NCBI RefSeq assembly: GCF_020682705.1
Contig: NZ_JAGTTN010000001.1
Span: 558,001 to 622,000 of the forward strand
DNA from: Microbacterium allomyrinae
GTDB taxonomy: Bacteria > Actinomycetota > Actinomycetes > Actinomycetales > Microbacteriaceae
Direction of reading: 5' to 3'
Length of the DNA stretch: 64,000 nt
Position numbers and translations under genes: made by a program
Shown here: piece after piece, positions 45,451-53,906 of the stretch
How the letters are laid out: each line of letters opens with the position of its first letter
How positions within the stretch are numbered: the stretch's first letter is position 1
Notes under the pieces: model-generated
Told to the model about the DNA's origin: nothing
The model's input: only the letters and a program-made list of their open reading frames with translations
Databases searched by the model: none

Positions 45451-45924
45451 GTGAGCAACGACTACCGCAAGACCCCCGAGGCGCTCAGCCGCCTCACCGA
45501 CACCCAGTACCGGGTCACGCAGGACGACGGCACCGAGCCTGCGTTCCGCAACACCTACTGGGACAACCACGACGACGGGATCTACGTCGACGTGGTCTCT
45601 GGCCAGCCCTTGTTCTCGTCGATCGACAAGTACGACAGCGGCACCGGATGGCCGAGCTTCACCCGTCCCATCGATTCCGACGCCGTCACGACCAAGACCG
45701 ACTGGAAGCTGCTGATGCCCCGCACCGAGGCGCGCTCGTCGGGTGCCGACAGTCACCTCGGTCACGTCTTCCGAGATGGACCGCGGGATGCCGGCGGCCT
45801 GCGCTACTGCATGAACTCGGCGGCACTGCGCTTCATCCCCGCGACCGAGCTCGACGCACAGGGCTACGGTGAATACCGCGGACTCTTCCACCCCACCACC
45901 GACGACCAGGAGCACGCGTCATGA
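45451..45924 (+). CDS. msrB: peptide-methionine (R)-S-oxide reductase MsrB
   Basis: A 157-residue Msr[30 protein letters not shown] and the catalytic Cys in [15 protein letters not shown] are present. The two CxxC zinc motifs of many MsrB proteins are absent (positions read FSSIDKY and SHLGHVF), so this is the zinc-free form. It reduces methionine-R-sulfoxide in proteins. GTG start with GAGGAG upstream; its stop overlaps msrA by 4 bp. Confidence 0.92.
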   Translation: MSNDYRKTPEALSRLTDTQYRVTQDDGTEPAFRNTYWDNHDDGIYVDVVSGQPLFSSIDKYDSGTGWPSFTRPIDSDAVTTKTDWKLLMPRTEARSSGADSHLGHVFRDGPRDAGGLRYCMNSAALRFIPATELDAQGYGEYRGLFHPTTDDQEHAS

Positions 45925-46475
45925 CCAGCGGACCCACCGACACCGGCACCATCACCCAGACCCCCGACTCAGAGACGGCTGTTCTCGCCGGCGGCTGTTT
46001 CTGGGGCATGGAGGACCTCATCCGCCGCCAGCCCGGGGTGCTCGACACCCGCGTCGGCTATACGGGCGGCCAGAACGATCATGCGACCTATCGCCGCCAC
46101 CCCGGCCACGCCGAGGCGGTGGAGATCGTGTTCGACCCGTCGACGACGTCGTATCGCGACATCCTGGCGTTCTTCTTCCAGATCCACGATCCGTCGACGA
46201 AGGATCGCCAGGGCAACGACATCGGCTCGAGCTACCGCTCGGCGATCTTCCCGCTCTCGCCGGAGCAGGAGCGGGTCGCGCGCGACACCATCGCCGACGT
46301 CGACGCGTCGGGTCTCTGGCCCGGCAAGGCCGTCACCACGATCGAGCCCGTCGGCCCGTTCTGGGAGGCCGAGCCCGAGCACCAGGACTACCTGATCACC
46401 TACCCGAACGGCTACACGTGCCACTTCCCGCGTGCCGGGTGGGTGCTGCCCAAGCGCGCCGACGCCACCGCATGA
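45921..46475 (+). CDS. msrA: peptide-methionine (S)-S-oxide reductase MsrA
   Basis: A 184-residue MsrA with the active-site GGCFWGMED near residue 25, the [16 protein letters not shown] segment, and [12 protein letters not shown]. The second active-site region [12 protein letters not shown] is also intact. It completes repair of methionine sulfoxide with the coupled msrB gene (ATGA overlap), giving both stereospecific activities from one transcript. Confidence 0.93.
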   Translation: MTSGPTDTGTITQTPDSETAVLAGGCFWGMEDLIRRQPGVLDTRVGYTGGQNDHATYRRHPGHAEAVEIVFDPSTTSYRDILAFFFQIHDPSTKDRQGNDIGSSYRSAIFPLSPEQERVARDTIADVDASGLWPGKAVTTIEPVGPFWEAEPEHQDYLITYPNGYTCHFPRAGWVLPKRADATA

Positions 46476-46481
46476 CGGCGA

Positions 46482-46502
46482 GCCTCGCACGATGAGCGAG
46501 GC
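46482..46502. terminator. small hairpin after msrA
   Basis: GCCTCGC and GCGAGGC pair around a 7-base loop just downstream of the msrA stop. It is weaker than the hairpin that follows. Confidence 0.45.
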
Positions 46503-46523
46503 CGTCCAGGCGTGAACCCGCAG

Positions 46524-46556
46524 CGGATGCCGCGACCCGACGGGTCGCGGCATCCG
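46524..46556. terminator. strong bidirectional hairpin terminator
   Basis: CGGATGCCGCGACCC and its exact complement form a 15-bp stem with a GAC loop, followed by TCGTTCT on the plus side. It separates the convergent msrA and DUF1345 genes. Confidence 0.8.
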
Positions 46557-46577
46557 TCGTTCTCTCCTGCGGGCGCT

Positions 46578-47297
46578 TCAGCCGTTGATGATCGTGCTGA
46601 AGGCCAGCACGATGATGAGCGCGTTCAGGAAGAAGCTGATGGTCGTGTGCCACACGACGGTCCAGCGCATCCGGCTCGTCATCACCTGGACATCCGACAC
46701 CGAGAAGTTGGTGGCGTTCGTGAACGAGAAGTAGACGAAGTCGACGAGGCGCGGGGCGTCGGTGCCCGGAAACAGGAGCGGAGCGACCTCGGAGCGCCGG
46801 TAGCGGCGGTCGTAGATGCGCGCGAAGCCCCAGTGGAACAGCGCCCACGCGAGCAGCATCGCCCAGACCGCCACGGGCTCGACCCATCCCGCCCACTTCG
46901 GGTCGTTGCGCAGCACCAGGATCTCGGTGGCCGCGACGATTCCGACGAGGCTGGCGACGAACGTGGCCGTGGTCGAGATGATGCCCACGATCGGATGCCG
47001 ATCGACGTGCTGCAGCCAGTTCGCCGCGGTCCGCTTCGCACCCCGCCGCACGCTGATGCCGACGGCGGCCACCGACGCGATCCAGTAGAGCGTGCCGACC
47101 AGGCCCCACCATGCCAGCAGATCGATGGTCAGCGCGTCGCCGTCGGACCCGATGAGAGAGATGCCCAGCCACACCAGCACGAGCTGCACGAGCAGATCCG
47201 CGATCCGCACGATCACCGCTCCGACCACACGCACCCCCAGAGTCGCGACCTTCCTGCTGCCACGGTAGCGGGCATCCGTCGTCGAGGCCCGGAACAC
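46578..47297 (-). CDS. DUF1345 integral membrane protein
   Basis: A 239-residue protein with five or six hydrophobic helices. LDTRVDFVYFSFT-like wording appears as RLVDFVYFSFTNATNFSVSD near residue 190, followed by MRWTVVWHTTISFFLNALI, the conserved DUF1345 block resembling a pore-loop region. Function unknown. GTG start; it follows the AarF-family gene by 27 bp on the same strand and may be co-transcribed. Confidence 0.82.
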   Translation of the reverse strand: MFRASTTDARYRGSRKVATLGVRVVGAVIVRIADLLVQLVLVWLGISLIGSDGDALTIDLLAWWGLVGTLYWIASVAAVGISVRRGAKRTAANWLQHVDRHPIVGIISTTATFVASLVGIVAATEILVLRNDPKWAGWVEPVAVWAMLLAWALFHWGFARIYDRRYRRSEVAPLLFPGTDAPRLVDFVYFSFTNATNFSVSDVQVMTSRMRWTVVWHTTISFFLNALIIVLAFSTIING

Positions 47298-47323
47298 TCA
47301 CCCGCGCTGCAGCCCGGAGGCTG

Positions 47324-49003
47324 CTAGTCGCGCCGCCCGCCCATCCCTGCCAGCAGCGCGTGCAGCAGCGCGGGCACCGAGGCCACCATCAACACGAGGC
47401 CGAAGACGGGCTCGTCCGGCCGCAGGACGACTCCCCCGATGAACAGGCCGGCGAACAGCACCGCCGATACGATCCGCCGCCCCACCCTCTCGAGGCGTCG
47501 CATCCGCTGGTCCAGCCGAGGCGTCTCGACGGCGAGGCGCCCTTCGTCGAGGCGGGTGACGACGTCGTCGATCCGCCGCGGCAGGCGGGCGAGGGTGCCG
47601 GCGACCGAGACCGCTTCGCGCGCGAACGCCTGCACCACGTTCCCGCGCTCGTCGCGCAGCAGCTGCGCCGCATACGGCTCCACCGCGTCCCAGATGTTGA
47701 AGTCGGGATCCAGCGAGCTGCACATCCCCGACGTCAGCGACACCGCGCGCACGATCAGCAGGAAATTCTCCGGCAGCTGGAACGGCAGCGCCCGCACCAG
47801 ATCGCCGAACTCGACCGCGAACTCCTGGAACTCTCGCGGGTCCACCTTCTGCAGCTCGGCGAACCCCATGCCGCCGAATCGCGCGAACAGGGCCGTCATC
47901 GCCCGCTCGAGCTCAGCCGTGTCGGCCGACGGCAGCAGCACGCCGACATCTCGGATGCTGTCCACGAGCTGACGGCTGTTGCGCGACGCCACCGCGATGA
48001 TGAGCTGCTGCAGCCCGTGACGGAGCCTGTCAGGCACCTCGCCCATCATCCCGAAGTCGATGAAGGTGAGCTTGTACGGACGCTCCCCCTCCGGCGTCGG
48101 GGTGACGAAGATGTTGCCCGGATGCGGGTCGGCGTGAAAGAAGCCGTCGACGAACAACTGGTCGAACATGACGTTCGCGAACTCGGCGGCGACCTCCGAC
48201 GGATCGATTCCCGCGGCGCGCAGACCGTCGACGTCGTTGATCTTGATCGCCGTCACGTCAGCGAGCGTGAGAACCCGGCGGGTGGTGCGTTCCCAGGCGA
48301 TCTCCGGCACGGCCACGCGCACGTCGTCGGAGAAGTTCGCGGCGAACCGTTCCGCGTTCTGCGCCTCGTGCAGATAGTCGATCTCGTCCCGGCTCGTGTG
48401 CGCGAACTCCTCGATGAGCTCGGGCAGATCCACGTGATCGCGCACGACCTTGACCCGGTTGAGCCATCCCGAGACGCGGCGGAGCGCCGCGAGGTCCGTG
48501 TCGACGATCTCGTCTATGCCGGGCCGCTGCACCTTGATCACGACGTCGGCGAATCCGGTCTCGGCCGCTTCCGCGTCGGCGAGCCGTGCGCGGTGCGCCT
48601 GGCCGAGGGATGCCGCGGCCAGCGGTTCCTCGTCGACCCGCGCGTACGCGCGCTCGAGCGGGATTCCCAGTTCGGCCTCGGCGAGCGCGCGGATGGCCGG
48701 GAAGGGCACCGGCGGCACTTCGTCCTGCAGGCCTTCGAGTTCTTTCGTGATCTCGGGCGGCAGCACGTCGAGGCGCGACGACATGAACTGACCGACCTTG
48801 ATCATGAGTCCGCCGAGCGAGACGGCGAGCGTGTGGAATCGGCGTGCGATGTTCTGCAGACGAGCCGCACGGCCACGCGCGGCGAGGCCGCTCAGGCCGA
48901 TTCGCGGAAGGAACAGCTCGAACCACCACGCCTGCGCCATGTAGCGGGCGGCGAACCGCAGGATGCGGCGGTAGCGGGCGCGCGAACTGGCGGCGTGGGC
49001 CAT
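47324..49003 (-). CDS. ABC1/AarF/UbiB-family atypical kinase
   Basis: A 559-residue protein. SLGGLMIKVGQFMSSR is the K-x-G-Q motif, PLAAASLGQAHRA replaces the P-loop with the Ala-rich loop, VVIKVQRPGID carries the ATP-binding Lys, FFHADPHPGNIF the catalytic loop and FIDFGMMGEV the metal-binding Asp. Two C-terminal hydrophobic helices (VSAVLFAGLFIGGVV and LVLMVASVPALLHALL) anchor it. Family members act as ATPases supporting quinone or lipid metabolism. It lies downstream of a PadR gene. Confidence 0.9.
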   Translation of the reverse strand: MAHAASSRARYRRILRFAARYMAQAWWFELFLPRIGLSGLAARGRAARLQNIARRFHTLAVSLGGLMIKVGQFMSSRLDVLPPEITKELEGLQDEVPPVPFPAIRALAEAELGIPLERAYARVDEEPLAAASLGQAHRARLADAEAAETGFADVVIKVQRPGIDEIVDTDLAALRRVSGWLNRVKVVRDHVDLPELIEEFAHTSRDEIDYLHEAQNAERFAANFSDDVRVAVPEIAWERTTRRVLTLADVTAIKINDVDGLRAAGIDPSEVAAEFANVMFDQLFVDGFFHADPHPGNIFVTPTPEGERPYKLTFIDFGMMGEVPDRLRHGLQQLIIAVASRNSRQLVDSIRDVGVLLPSADTAELERAMTALFARFGGMGFAELQKVDPREFQEFAVEFGDLVRALPFQLPENFLLIVRAVSLTSGMCSSLDPDFNIWDAVEPYAAQLLRDERGNVVQAFAREAVSVAGTLARLPRRIDDVVTRLDEGRLAVETPRLDQRMRRLERVGRRIVSAVLFAGLFIGGVVLRPDEPVFGLVLMVASVPALLHALLAGMGGRRD

Positions 49004-49053
49004 CGAATCTCCTGATCCCGACGGCTCGGCGCCGGCGGTCGCTCCGCTCCTGG

Positions 49054-49623
49054 TCAGTCCTGGGCGAGGATCGAGTAGAGCTTACGACGAGCCTCGTCGA
49101 GCACGTCGACCGCCTGCTGAACCTGCTCGGGAGTGCCGCCGCGGGCGACCTGCGCCGCTGCCTGGGCGAGCTTCGCACCGGCCTTGGGCAGTGCGGTGCT
49201 GCGGGCGGCTTCGGGACTGCCGAATGCCTCCCAAGGCGCCGTGCGCTCCTCGGACGATGCGACCTCTTCGCGTCCGGAATCGGTCAGCGAGTAGGTCTTC
49301 TTGCCGCCGGACTCTTCTGCGCTGATCAGGCCTTCATCGGCGAGAAGCTGCAGCGTCGGGTAGACCGATCCGGGGCTGGGCTTCCAGGCGCCGTCGCTGC
49401 GCGCCTCGATCTCCTGAATGATCTGGTAGCCGTGCATCGGCTTCTCGGCGAGGATCGCCAGCACCGCGGCGCGCACGTCGCCGCGGGCGACGCGGGACGG
49501 GGCGAAACGCTGCTCGAACACCTCGCGAAGCTGCTCCATCGCCTCCCACAGGCCACCTGGCAGCGACCCGCCCTGGCCGCGATGGCGCGGACCGAAGCGA
49601 TCTCCCGTGGATGAACCGCTCAT
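49054..49623 (-). CDS. PadR-family regulator
   Basis: A 189-residue PadR protein: VRAAVLAILAEKPMHGYQII, GAWKPSPGSVYPTLQLLADE, then KKTYSLTDSGREEV. The C-terminal ~60 residues form a helical dimerisation segment. It precedes the AarF-family gene by 50 bp on the same strand. An AT-rich set of repeats upstream of its start is probably its own operator. Confidence 0.9.
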   Translation of the reverse strand: MSGSSTGDRFGPRHRGQGGSLPGGLWEAMEQLREVFEQRFAPSRVARGDVRAAVLAILAEKPMHGYQIIQEIEARSDGAWKPSPGSVYPTLQLLADEGLISAEESGGKKTYSLTDSGREEVASSEERTAPWEAFGSPEAARSTALPKAGAKLAQAAAQVARGGTPEQVQQAVDVLDEARRKLYSILAQD

Positions 49624-49649
49624 GATGACCTCCTCGAACGAGTGCGTTC

Positions 49650-49684
49650 CGATACCTCGACGATACCTAGCGATATATCGGTAG
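49650..49684. promoter_or_regulatory. likely PadR operator: CGATA repeats and palindrome
   Basis: CGATACCT occurs at 49650 and 49661 and is followed by the perfect palindrome CGATATATCG (49671-49680), three CGATA elements at 10-11 bp spacing. It is unusually AT-rich for this genome and lies directly upstream of the PadR start. Confidence 0.5.
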
Positions 49685-49711
49685 ACAAGGTGCTTCGTCG
49701 ATGGATTCGTT

Positions 49712-49731
49712 CAACTAGTTGCCTCAGGCAA
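49712..49731. promoter_or_regulatory. MarR-type operator
   Basis: CAACTAGTTG (49712-49721) is a perfect palindrome, overlapping TTGCC-TCA-GGCAA (49719-49731). The second matches the common MarR site pattern and lies 22 bp before the MarR start. Confidence 0.6.
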
Positions 49732-49752
49732 TTACATTGCTAGACTGGATGC

Positions 49753-50232
49753 ATGGCGACGGAGGACATGAGCCCGCTTCACGCGGAACTGCTGACCTCG
49801 CTCACCGACCTGATGTCGCGCTGGTCGTCCAGCGAAGTGCAGACCGCGATCGCCGGCGGGGTGGGGGTCCGGCTCGATCCGATCGAGGTCCGAGCGGTCT
49901 ACACGCTGGGCCTTCACGGCGGCCGGGTGCGGCCGAGCGAACTCGCCGACGCGCTGCACCTCACGCGGCCGACAACCTCCAAGCTCATCGCGCGGCTCGT
50001 CGCCGACGGACTCGTCCTCAGGACCGAGGCCCCCGGGGACGGTCGCGGGACCACCGTGGCGTTCACGCCCGCCGGCGAAGAGGCGTTCCGTCGACTCGCG
50101 GCCGCGGGACACGAGATGGTCGGCCAGGTGCTCGCGCAATGGACGACGGGCGAGGCGGAGATGTTCGGCGAGCTGCTCCGCCGCTTCGTCGACGGGCTCC
50201 TCACGGCATCCCCCGTCCCGCGAATCCACTGA
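49753..50232 (+). CDS. MarR-family regulator
   Basis: A 159-residue winged-helix protein: LGLHGGRVRPSELADALHLT, PTTSKLIARLVADGLVLR, and the wing APGDGRGTTVAFTPAGEEA. It precedes an SDR gene on the same strand by 72 bp, and a MarR-type palindrome lies just before it, so it probably represses both. Confidence 0.88.
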   Translation: MATEDMSPLHAELLTSLTDLMSRWSSSEVQTAIAGGVGVRLDPIEVRAVYTLGLHGGRVRPSELADALHLTRPTTSKLIARLVADGLVLRTEAPGDGRGTTVAFTPAGEEAFRRLAAAGHEMVGQVLAQWTTGEAEMFGELLRRFVDGLLTASPVPRIH

Positions 50233-50304
50233 TCTCGCGCACCGATCTGCGCATCCCGCTCCAGCGCCCCACCCGAGCGCTGCATCACGAAGAGGAGACA
50301 GAGA

Positions 50305-51108
50305 ATGACACGCACGTATGTCGTCACCGGTTCGGCATCCGGAATCGGAGCCGCGACGGCCGAGCTGCTTCGATCGCGAGGTGAGAACGTGATCGGCATC
50401 GACCTGCGCGGCGCCGAGGTCGAAGCGGATCTGTCCACGCCTGCGGGCCGAGCGGATGCCGCCGCCTCGGCGATCGCGAGGGCGAACGGCGTCATCGATG
50501 CCGTGATCGCATGCGCCGGCATCTCGGCACCGATCGCGAAGACGATGTCGATCAACTACTTCGGCGTCACCGAGCTGCTCACCGCCCTGCTTCCGGCGCT
50601 GCGAGAGTCCGAGGCGCCCCGCGCCGCCGTCGTATCGTCGATGGCCACTCTGCAGCCCATCGCGCCGGCTCTCGTCGACGCCGCCCTCGCGGGCGACGAA
50701 GCGATGGCCGTGGCGATCGGCGACGAACTCGCCAAGGATCCTCGGCTCGGCTACCTGAACTACCCGTCCTCGAAGCGCGCACTCTCACGGTGGGTGCGGC
50801 GCGAGTCGATCTCGCCGGACTGGGCGGGAGCGGGGATCCCGCTCAACGCCGTCGCTCCGGGCACCGTCGTCACGCCCATGACCGCGGAGCTCCTGGCATC
50901 GCCCGAAGGTGCGGCGATGGTCGACGCCGCGGTTCCCATGCCCCTGAACCACCATCAGCCGGCCTCGTCGATCGCCGAGCTGCTGGTCTGGCTGACGAGC
51001 CCGGCGAACACCCACATGGCCGGCCAGACGGTCTACTGCGACGGCGGCGCCGACGCGACACTTCGCGGCGACGACATCTGGTCGTGGAACGACGCACCGA
51101 CGGCTTGA
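50305..51108 (+). CDS. short-chain dehydrogenase (3-alpha-HSD/carbonyl reductase-like)
   Basis: A 267-residue SDR. TYVVTGSASGIGAATAELL binds the cofactor, followed by a very short loop to DLRGAEVEADL; VIACAGIS is the NAG motif, AVVSSMATLQ holds the Ser, and GYLNYPSSKRALSRWVR the Tyr-x3-Lys. The compact N-terminal region and NYPSSK wording resemble bacterial 3-alpha-hydroxysteroid dehydrogenase/carbonyl reductases. AGGAGA precedes the ATG. Controlled probably by the MarR protein upstream. Confidence 0.88.
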   Translation: MTRTYVVTGSASGIGAATAELLRSRGENVIGIDLRGAEVEADLSTPAGRADAAASAIARANGVIDAVIACAGISAPIAKTMSINYFGVTELLTALLPALRESEAPRAAVVSSMATLQPIAPALVDAALAGDEAMAVAIGDELAKDPRLGYLNYPSSKRALSRWVRRESISPDWAGAGIPLNAVAPGTVVTPMTAELLASPEGAAMVDAAVPMPLNHHQPASSIAELLVWLTSPANTHMAGQTVYCDGGADATLRGDDIWSWNDAPTA

Positions 51109-51114
51109 ATCCGA

Positions 51115-51161
51115 GATCGCCCCTGCCCTCGCGTCCGCGCAGAGGCAGGGGCGATCTGTTT
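51115..51161 (+). terminator. rho-independent terminator after the SDR gene
   Basis: GATCGCCCCTGCC and GGCAGGGGCGATC pair perfectly over 13 bp, with a 16-base loop, followed by TGTTT. Confidence 0.8.
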
Positions 51162-51723
51162 GTGCGCGGGTCGAAGGCACGTTCACCATCCGTTGAGATA
51201 ACGGTCTCTCACGATTCGGGTCAACCTCCCAGGGTCAGGTGCTACGCTTGTGAGCGGACCGTCGGGTCATCGCGTCGATCATGCTCTGCTCATCGTCGAG
51301 AAGCAGCCATCTGACGCCCGCGCCGCGAACAACCGGCGCATGCCGAGTTCCCTGTGCGGGCCACCGCCGCCCCACCCTCCTCTGAAAGACCTTTTGACAC
51401 TCGTCACCATCCACCCCGCATCTGCGTCAACGTCTGCGCCGCGCCTCGATTGGCGACAGGCTGACGACGGCGTCTTCGTCGCCACATCCGCCGGCGAATA
51501 CGCCGGCTTCGTCGCGACCGAATCAGACGGCCATGCCGCCCACGGCGCGCGCGGCGAGGATCTCGGCATCCACGCGACCCACGCGCTCGCGTCGCTCGCT
51601 GTCTCGGCATCCTCCCTCCCTCTGCGGCGCAGTTCGCGCACGCACCCCACACGTCCGCTCCGCACACGTCGGCGCGGCACCCCGGTCGCTTCTCGCGGCC
51701 CGAAAAGTAGAAGGAAAGACACG
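51162..51723 (+). promoter_or_regulatory. long leader of the cold-shock gene with in-frame upstream reading frame
   Basis: This 560-bp stretch before cspA holds no conventional gene. From a possible TTG at 51394 an open frame without stop runs directly into cspA. Its first ~75 codons ([20 protein letters not shown] and onward to HATHALA) look like real coding sequence, while the last ~35 codons are Arg/Ser-rich filler that ends in AGAAGGAAAG, the cspA ribosome site. It may be a small conserved protein whose stop has been lost, or a long cold-responsive 5' leader. Confidence 0.4.
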
Positions 51724-51927
51724 ATGGCCACTGGCACCGTGAAATGGTTCAACTCCGAGAAGGGCTTCGGCTTCATCGCTCCCGATGACGGCGGCGCCGA
51801 CCTGTTCGCGCACTTCAGCGCGATCACCGGCGAGGGCTACAAGGAGCTCCGCGAAGACCAGAAGGTCGAGTTCGAGGCCGAGCGCGGCCCGAAGGGCATG
51901 CAGGCCGCCAACATCCGGCCGCTCTGA
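51724..51927 (+). CDS. cspA: cold-shock protein (CspA family)
   Basis: A 67-residue CSD protein: [20 protein letters not shown] contains RNP-1 (KGFGFI), and DLFAHFSAI contains RNP-2 (D-L-F-x-H variant). It binds single-stranded RNA and DNA, acting as an RNA chaperone. AGAAGGAAAG lies before the ATG. A strong hairpin terminates the transcript. The reading frame stays open for more than 300 bases upstream. Confidence 0.95.
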   Translation: MATGTVKWFNSEKGFGFIAPDDGGADLFAHFSAITGEGYKELREDQKVEFEAERGPKGMQAANIRPL

Positions 51928-51935
51928 TCTTTCAC

Positions 51936-51968
51936 GTCGGCTGGGACGCGAATCGCGTCCCAGCCGAC
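51936..51968 (+). terminator. strong hairpin terminator after cspA
   Basis: GTCGGCTGGGACGCG and its exact complement form a 15-bp stem with an AAT loop, nine bases after the cspA stop codon. Confidence 0.8.
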
Positions 51969-52022
51969 GATGGTCAGGCATGAGACCGCGTCGATCCTGT
52001 CGGCGCGGATCGATCTGTCGGA

Positions 52023-52193
52023 GTGATTCGACAGGTCAAGAGGGACCGGTCTGAGAACCGGGACCTTTGGTGCGCCACATCGCACGTCCGGCGCCGCGTT
52101 CCTGACGGCGCCGCCGACACCTGCGGCATCCGCGTGCAGCTCGAGACGACATTCTTCGACTCGCTGCTCGCCGACGCCGCGCCAGAGGGGTAG
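52023..52193 (+). CDS. possible small protein (56 residues)
   Basis: A short frame starting at GTG ([12 protein letters not shown]) and ending [17 protein letters not shown]. The second half has normal codon bias. The only ribosome-like GGAG overlaps the start too closely for comfort. No recognisable family. It fills the gap between the cspA terminator and the next membrane protein; it could equally be a remnant or leader. Confidence 0.25.
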   Translation: MIRQVKRDRSENRDLWCATSHVRRRVPDGAADTCGIRVQLETTFFDSLLADAAPEG

Positions 52194-52231
52194 CTGTACC
52201 TCTCGGCTTCTCGCCGACCTACGATGGCGGC

Positions 52232-52531
52232 ATGGAGTTCGGCGAGACGGTCATGTGGGGATTTCTCGCGATCCTCTTCGCGCTGCCGATCTACTTCGCG
52301 TGGGTCGCGGTCGACACGCATCGGCGCCGCGCTCGCGGCGAAGAAGTCGCGCGATCTTCCGGTGGGCTGGCGGGCTTCGACATCGTGTACCAGCCGACTG
52401 CCGAAGAGGCACGAGCCGTATGGGAGGCCGAGCAGATCGCTCCGGCACCCGCGCCCGTCCCCGGTGACGGCCCGGGCGTGATCGAGGGCAATCGCATCGT
52501 CATAGAGACGGGACTGCGCAAGACCGCGTGA
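52232..52531 (+). CDS. small single-pass membrane protein
   Basis: A 99-residue protein with one N-terminal transmembrane helix ([20 protein letters not shown]), a basic stop-transfer segment ([11 protein letters not shown]) and a soluble cytoplasmic C-terminal tail rich in Pro and Ala. No known domain is recognised. It is convergent with the DUF3054 gene. Confidence 0.65.
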   Translation: MEFGETVMWGFLAILFALPIYFAWVAVDTHRRRARGEEVARSSGGLAGFDIVYQPTAEEARAVWEAEQIAPAPAPVPGDGPGVIEGNRIVIETGLRKTA

Positions 52532-52555
52532 GGCCTCCGGCCCCTTCCCGCGGCG

Positions 52556-53020
52556 TCAGACGGGACGCCGGCGCGCGCGCCGGATGAGCGTCACGATGAG
52601 ACGCCAGCCCACGAGGGCGACCAGCAGCGTGACCGACGCGACGACGACGAAGGGCAGCGCGGTTCCCTGACCGGATGCCGCGCGCAGCAGCATCCCGCCG
52701 GCCACCGTCGCGATCCACACGCCGAGACCGGTGCGCACCGGCGCCAGCGGCGCCCGCCACGCGAGGGTCGCCAGCCAGCCGACGCCGAGTCCCGCGAGAA
52801 ACGGCCATGCCGTCTGCCACAAGCCGAACCACACGTCGGAGTCATGGCTCGCCCGGCCGATCGCGGCGAAGGCGGCGACGAGAACGATGTCGGCGGCGAG
52901 GGCGCCGAGGACCACCCCGGCCGACACGCGACTGCTCGTGCGCTCAGGATCGCGGGGACTACGCCGGCGGGAAGCGGCAGAGCCTCCGTGCGGGCCACCC
53001 GAAGCAGGGTGACCGCTCAT
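52556..53020 (-). CDS. DUF3054 membrane protein
   Basis: A 154-residue protein with four hydrophobic helices. AADIVLVAAFAAIGRASHDS, WQTAWPFLAGLGVGWL and the final VALVGWRLI block match the DUF3054 family, actinobacterial and archaeal proteins of unknown function. Its start overlaps the trhO stop by 4 bp, so it is translated with it. Confidence 0.82.
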   Translation of the reverse strand: MSGHPASGGPHGGSAASRRRSPRDPERTSSRVSAGVVLGALAADIVLVAAFAAIGRASHDSDVWFGLWQTAWPFLAGLGVGWLATLAWRAPLAPVRTGLGVWIATVAGGMLLRAASGQGTALPFVVVASVTLLVALVGWRLIVTLIRRARRRPV

Positions 53021-53760
53021 TCGGCGACTCCGGTCTGGGGCGCCAGCCCTGGGTCGAGGGCCTCGCGCTCGTCGAAGACGAAGCAGTCACCCTCCCAGTG
53101 ATCGGCTCCGACGTGCTCGAAGTAGCCGAGGATGCCGCCGTCCAGCTGCAGCGCATCGACGCCGAGATCCTGCAGGTACAGCGCCGCCTTCTCGCAGCGG
53201 ATGCCGCCGGTGCAGTAGCTGACCACGGTCTTGCCGCGAAGATCCGCTGCCGCAGCGGCCGCGGCCGCCGGGAACTGCGTGAAGCGCTCGATGCGCCAGT
53301 CCATCGCTCCCGCGAACGCGCCGTAGTCCACCTCGAACGCGTTGCGCGTATCGAGCAGCACGACCTCTCGGCCGTTGTCGTCGCGGCCCTGATCGAGCCA
53401 GCGACGGAGCGTCACCGGAGCGACAGCGGGGGCACGCGAGAGCGCGGGCCTGATCATCGGATGGTCCATGCGGATGATCTCGCGCTTGAGCTTCACGAGC
53501 ATCTTGCGGAAGGGCTGTTCGCTCGACCAGCTCTCCTTCGTCGCGAGTCCGGCGAACCGCGGATCCTCGCGGAGGTCGTCGACGAATCCGTGCACCGCAT
53601 CGGCATCGCCCGCGAGGAACATGTTGACGCCCTCCTCGGCGAGAAGGATCGTGCCCTTCAGCCCGGCAGCGACCGCCCGCTCCCGCAGAACCGGTCGCAG
53701 CGTCGGCGCATCGTCGATCCGGGTGAACAGATATGCCGAGATGTTGAGAACCGATGCCAC
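53017..53760 (-). CDS. trhO: tRNA uridine-34 hydroxylase / rhodanese-like protein
   Basis: A 247-residue YceA/TrhO-family protein. ISAYLFTRIDDAPTLRPVLR begins the N-terminal ferredoxin-like domain; FRKMLVKLKREIIRMDHP links to a rhodanese domain with the active-site loop VVSYCTGGIRCEKA. TrhO installs 5-hydroxyuridine at the wobble position of tRNA using oxygen. It is coupled to the DUF3054 gene downstream. Confidence 0.88.
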   Translation of the reverse strand: MASVLNISAYLFTRIDDAPTLRPVLRERAVAAGLKGTILLAEEGVNMFLAGDADAVHGFVDDLREDPRFAGLATKESWSSEQPFRKMLVKLKREIIRMDHPMIRPALSRAPAVAPVTLRRWLDQGRDDNGREVVLLDTRNAFEVDYGAFAGAMDWRIERFTQFPAAAAAAAADLRGKTVVSYCTGGIRCEKAALYLQDLGVDALQLDGGILGYFEHVGADHWEGDCFVFDEREALDPGLAPQTGVAE

Positions 53761-53906
53761 TCCTCCAGCCTAAGGATGCTGCGCGGAACCTGCGACCGAT
53801 GCCTCTCCCGTACGGCGGGTAGACTCCCGAGGTCGCGCAGCTCGCGTCATCCGTCTTCCCGGTCGTCGCGCAACGAAGCGCCCGCCACGCCACGACAGGA
53901 GCGCTC

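Noticed and set aside
51969..52190. tRNA gene
   Set aside because: The GGTTC-like fragments here do not form a cloverleaf.
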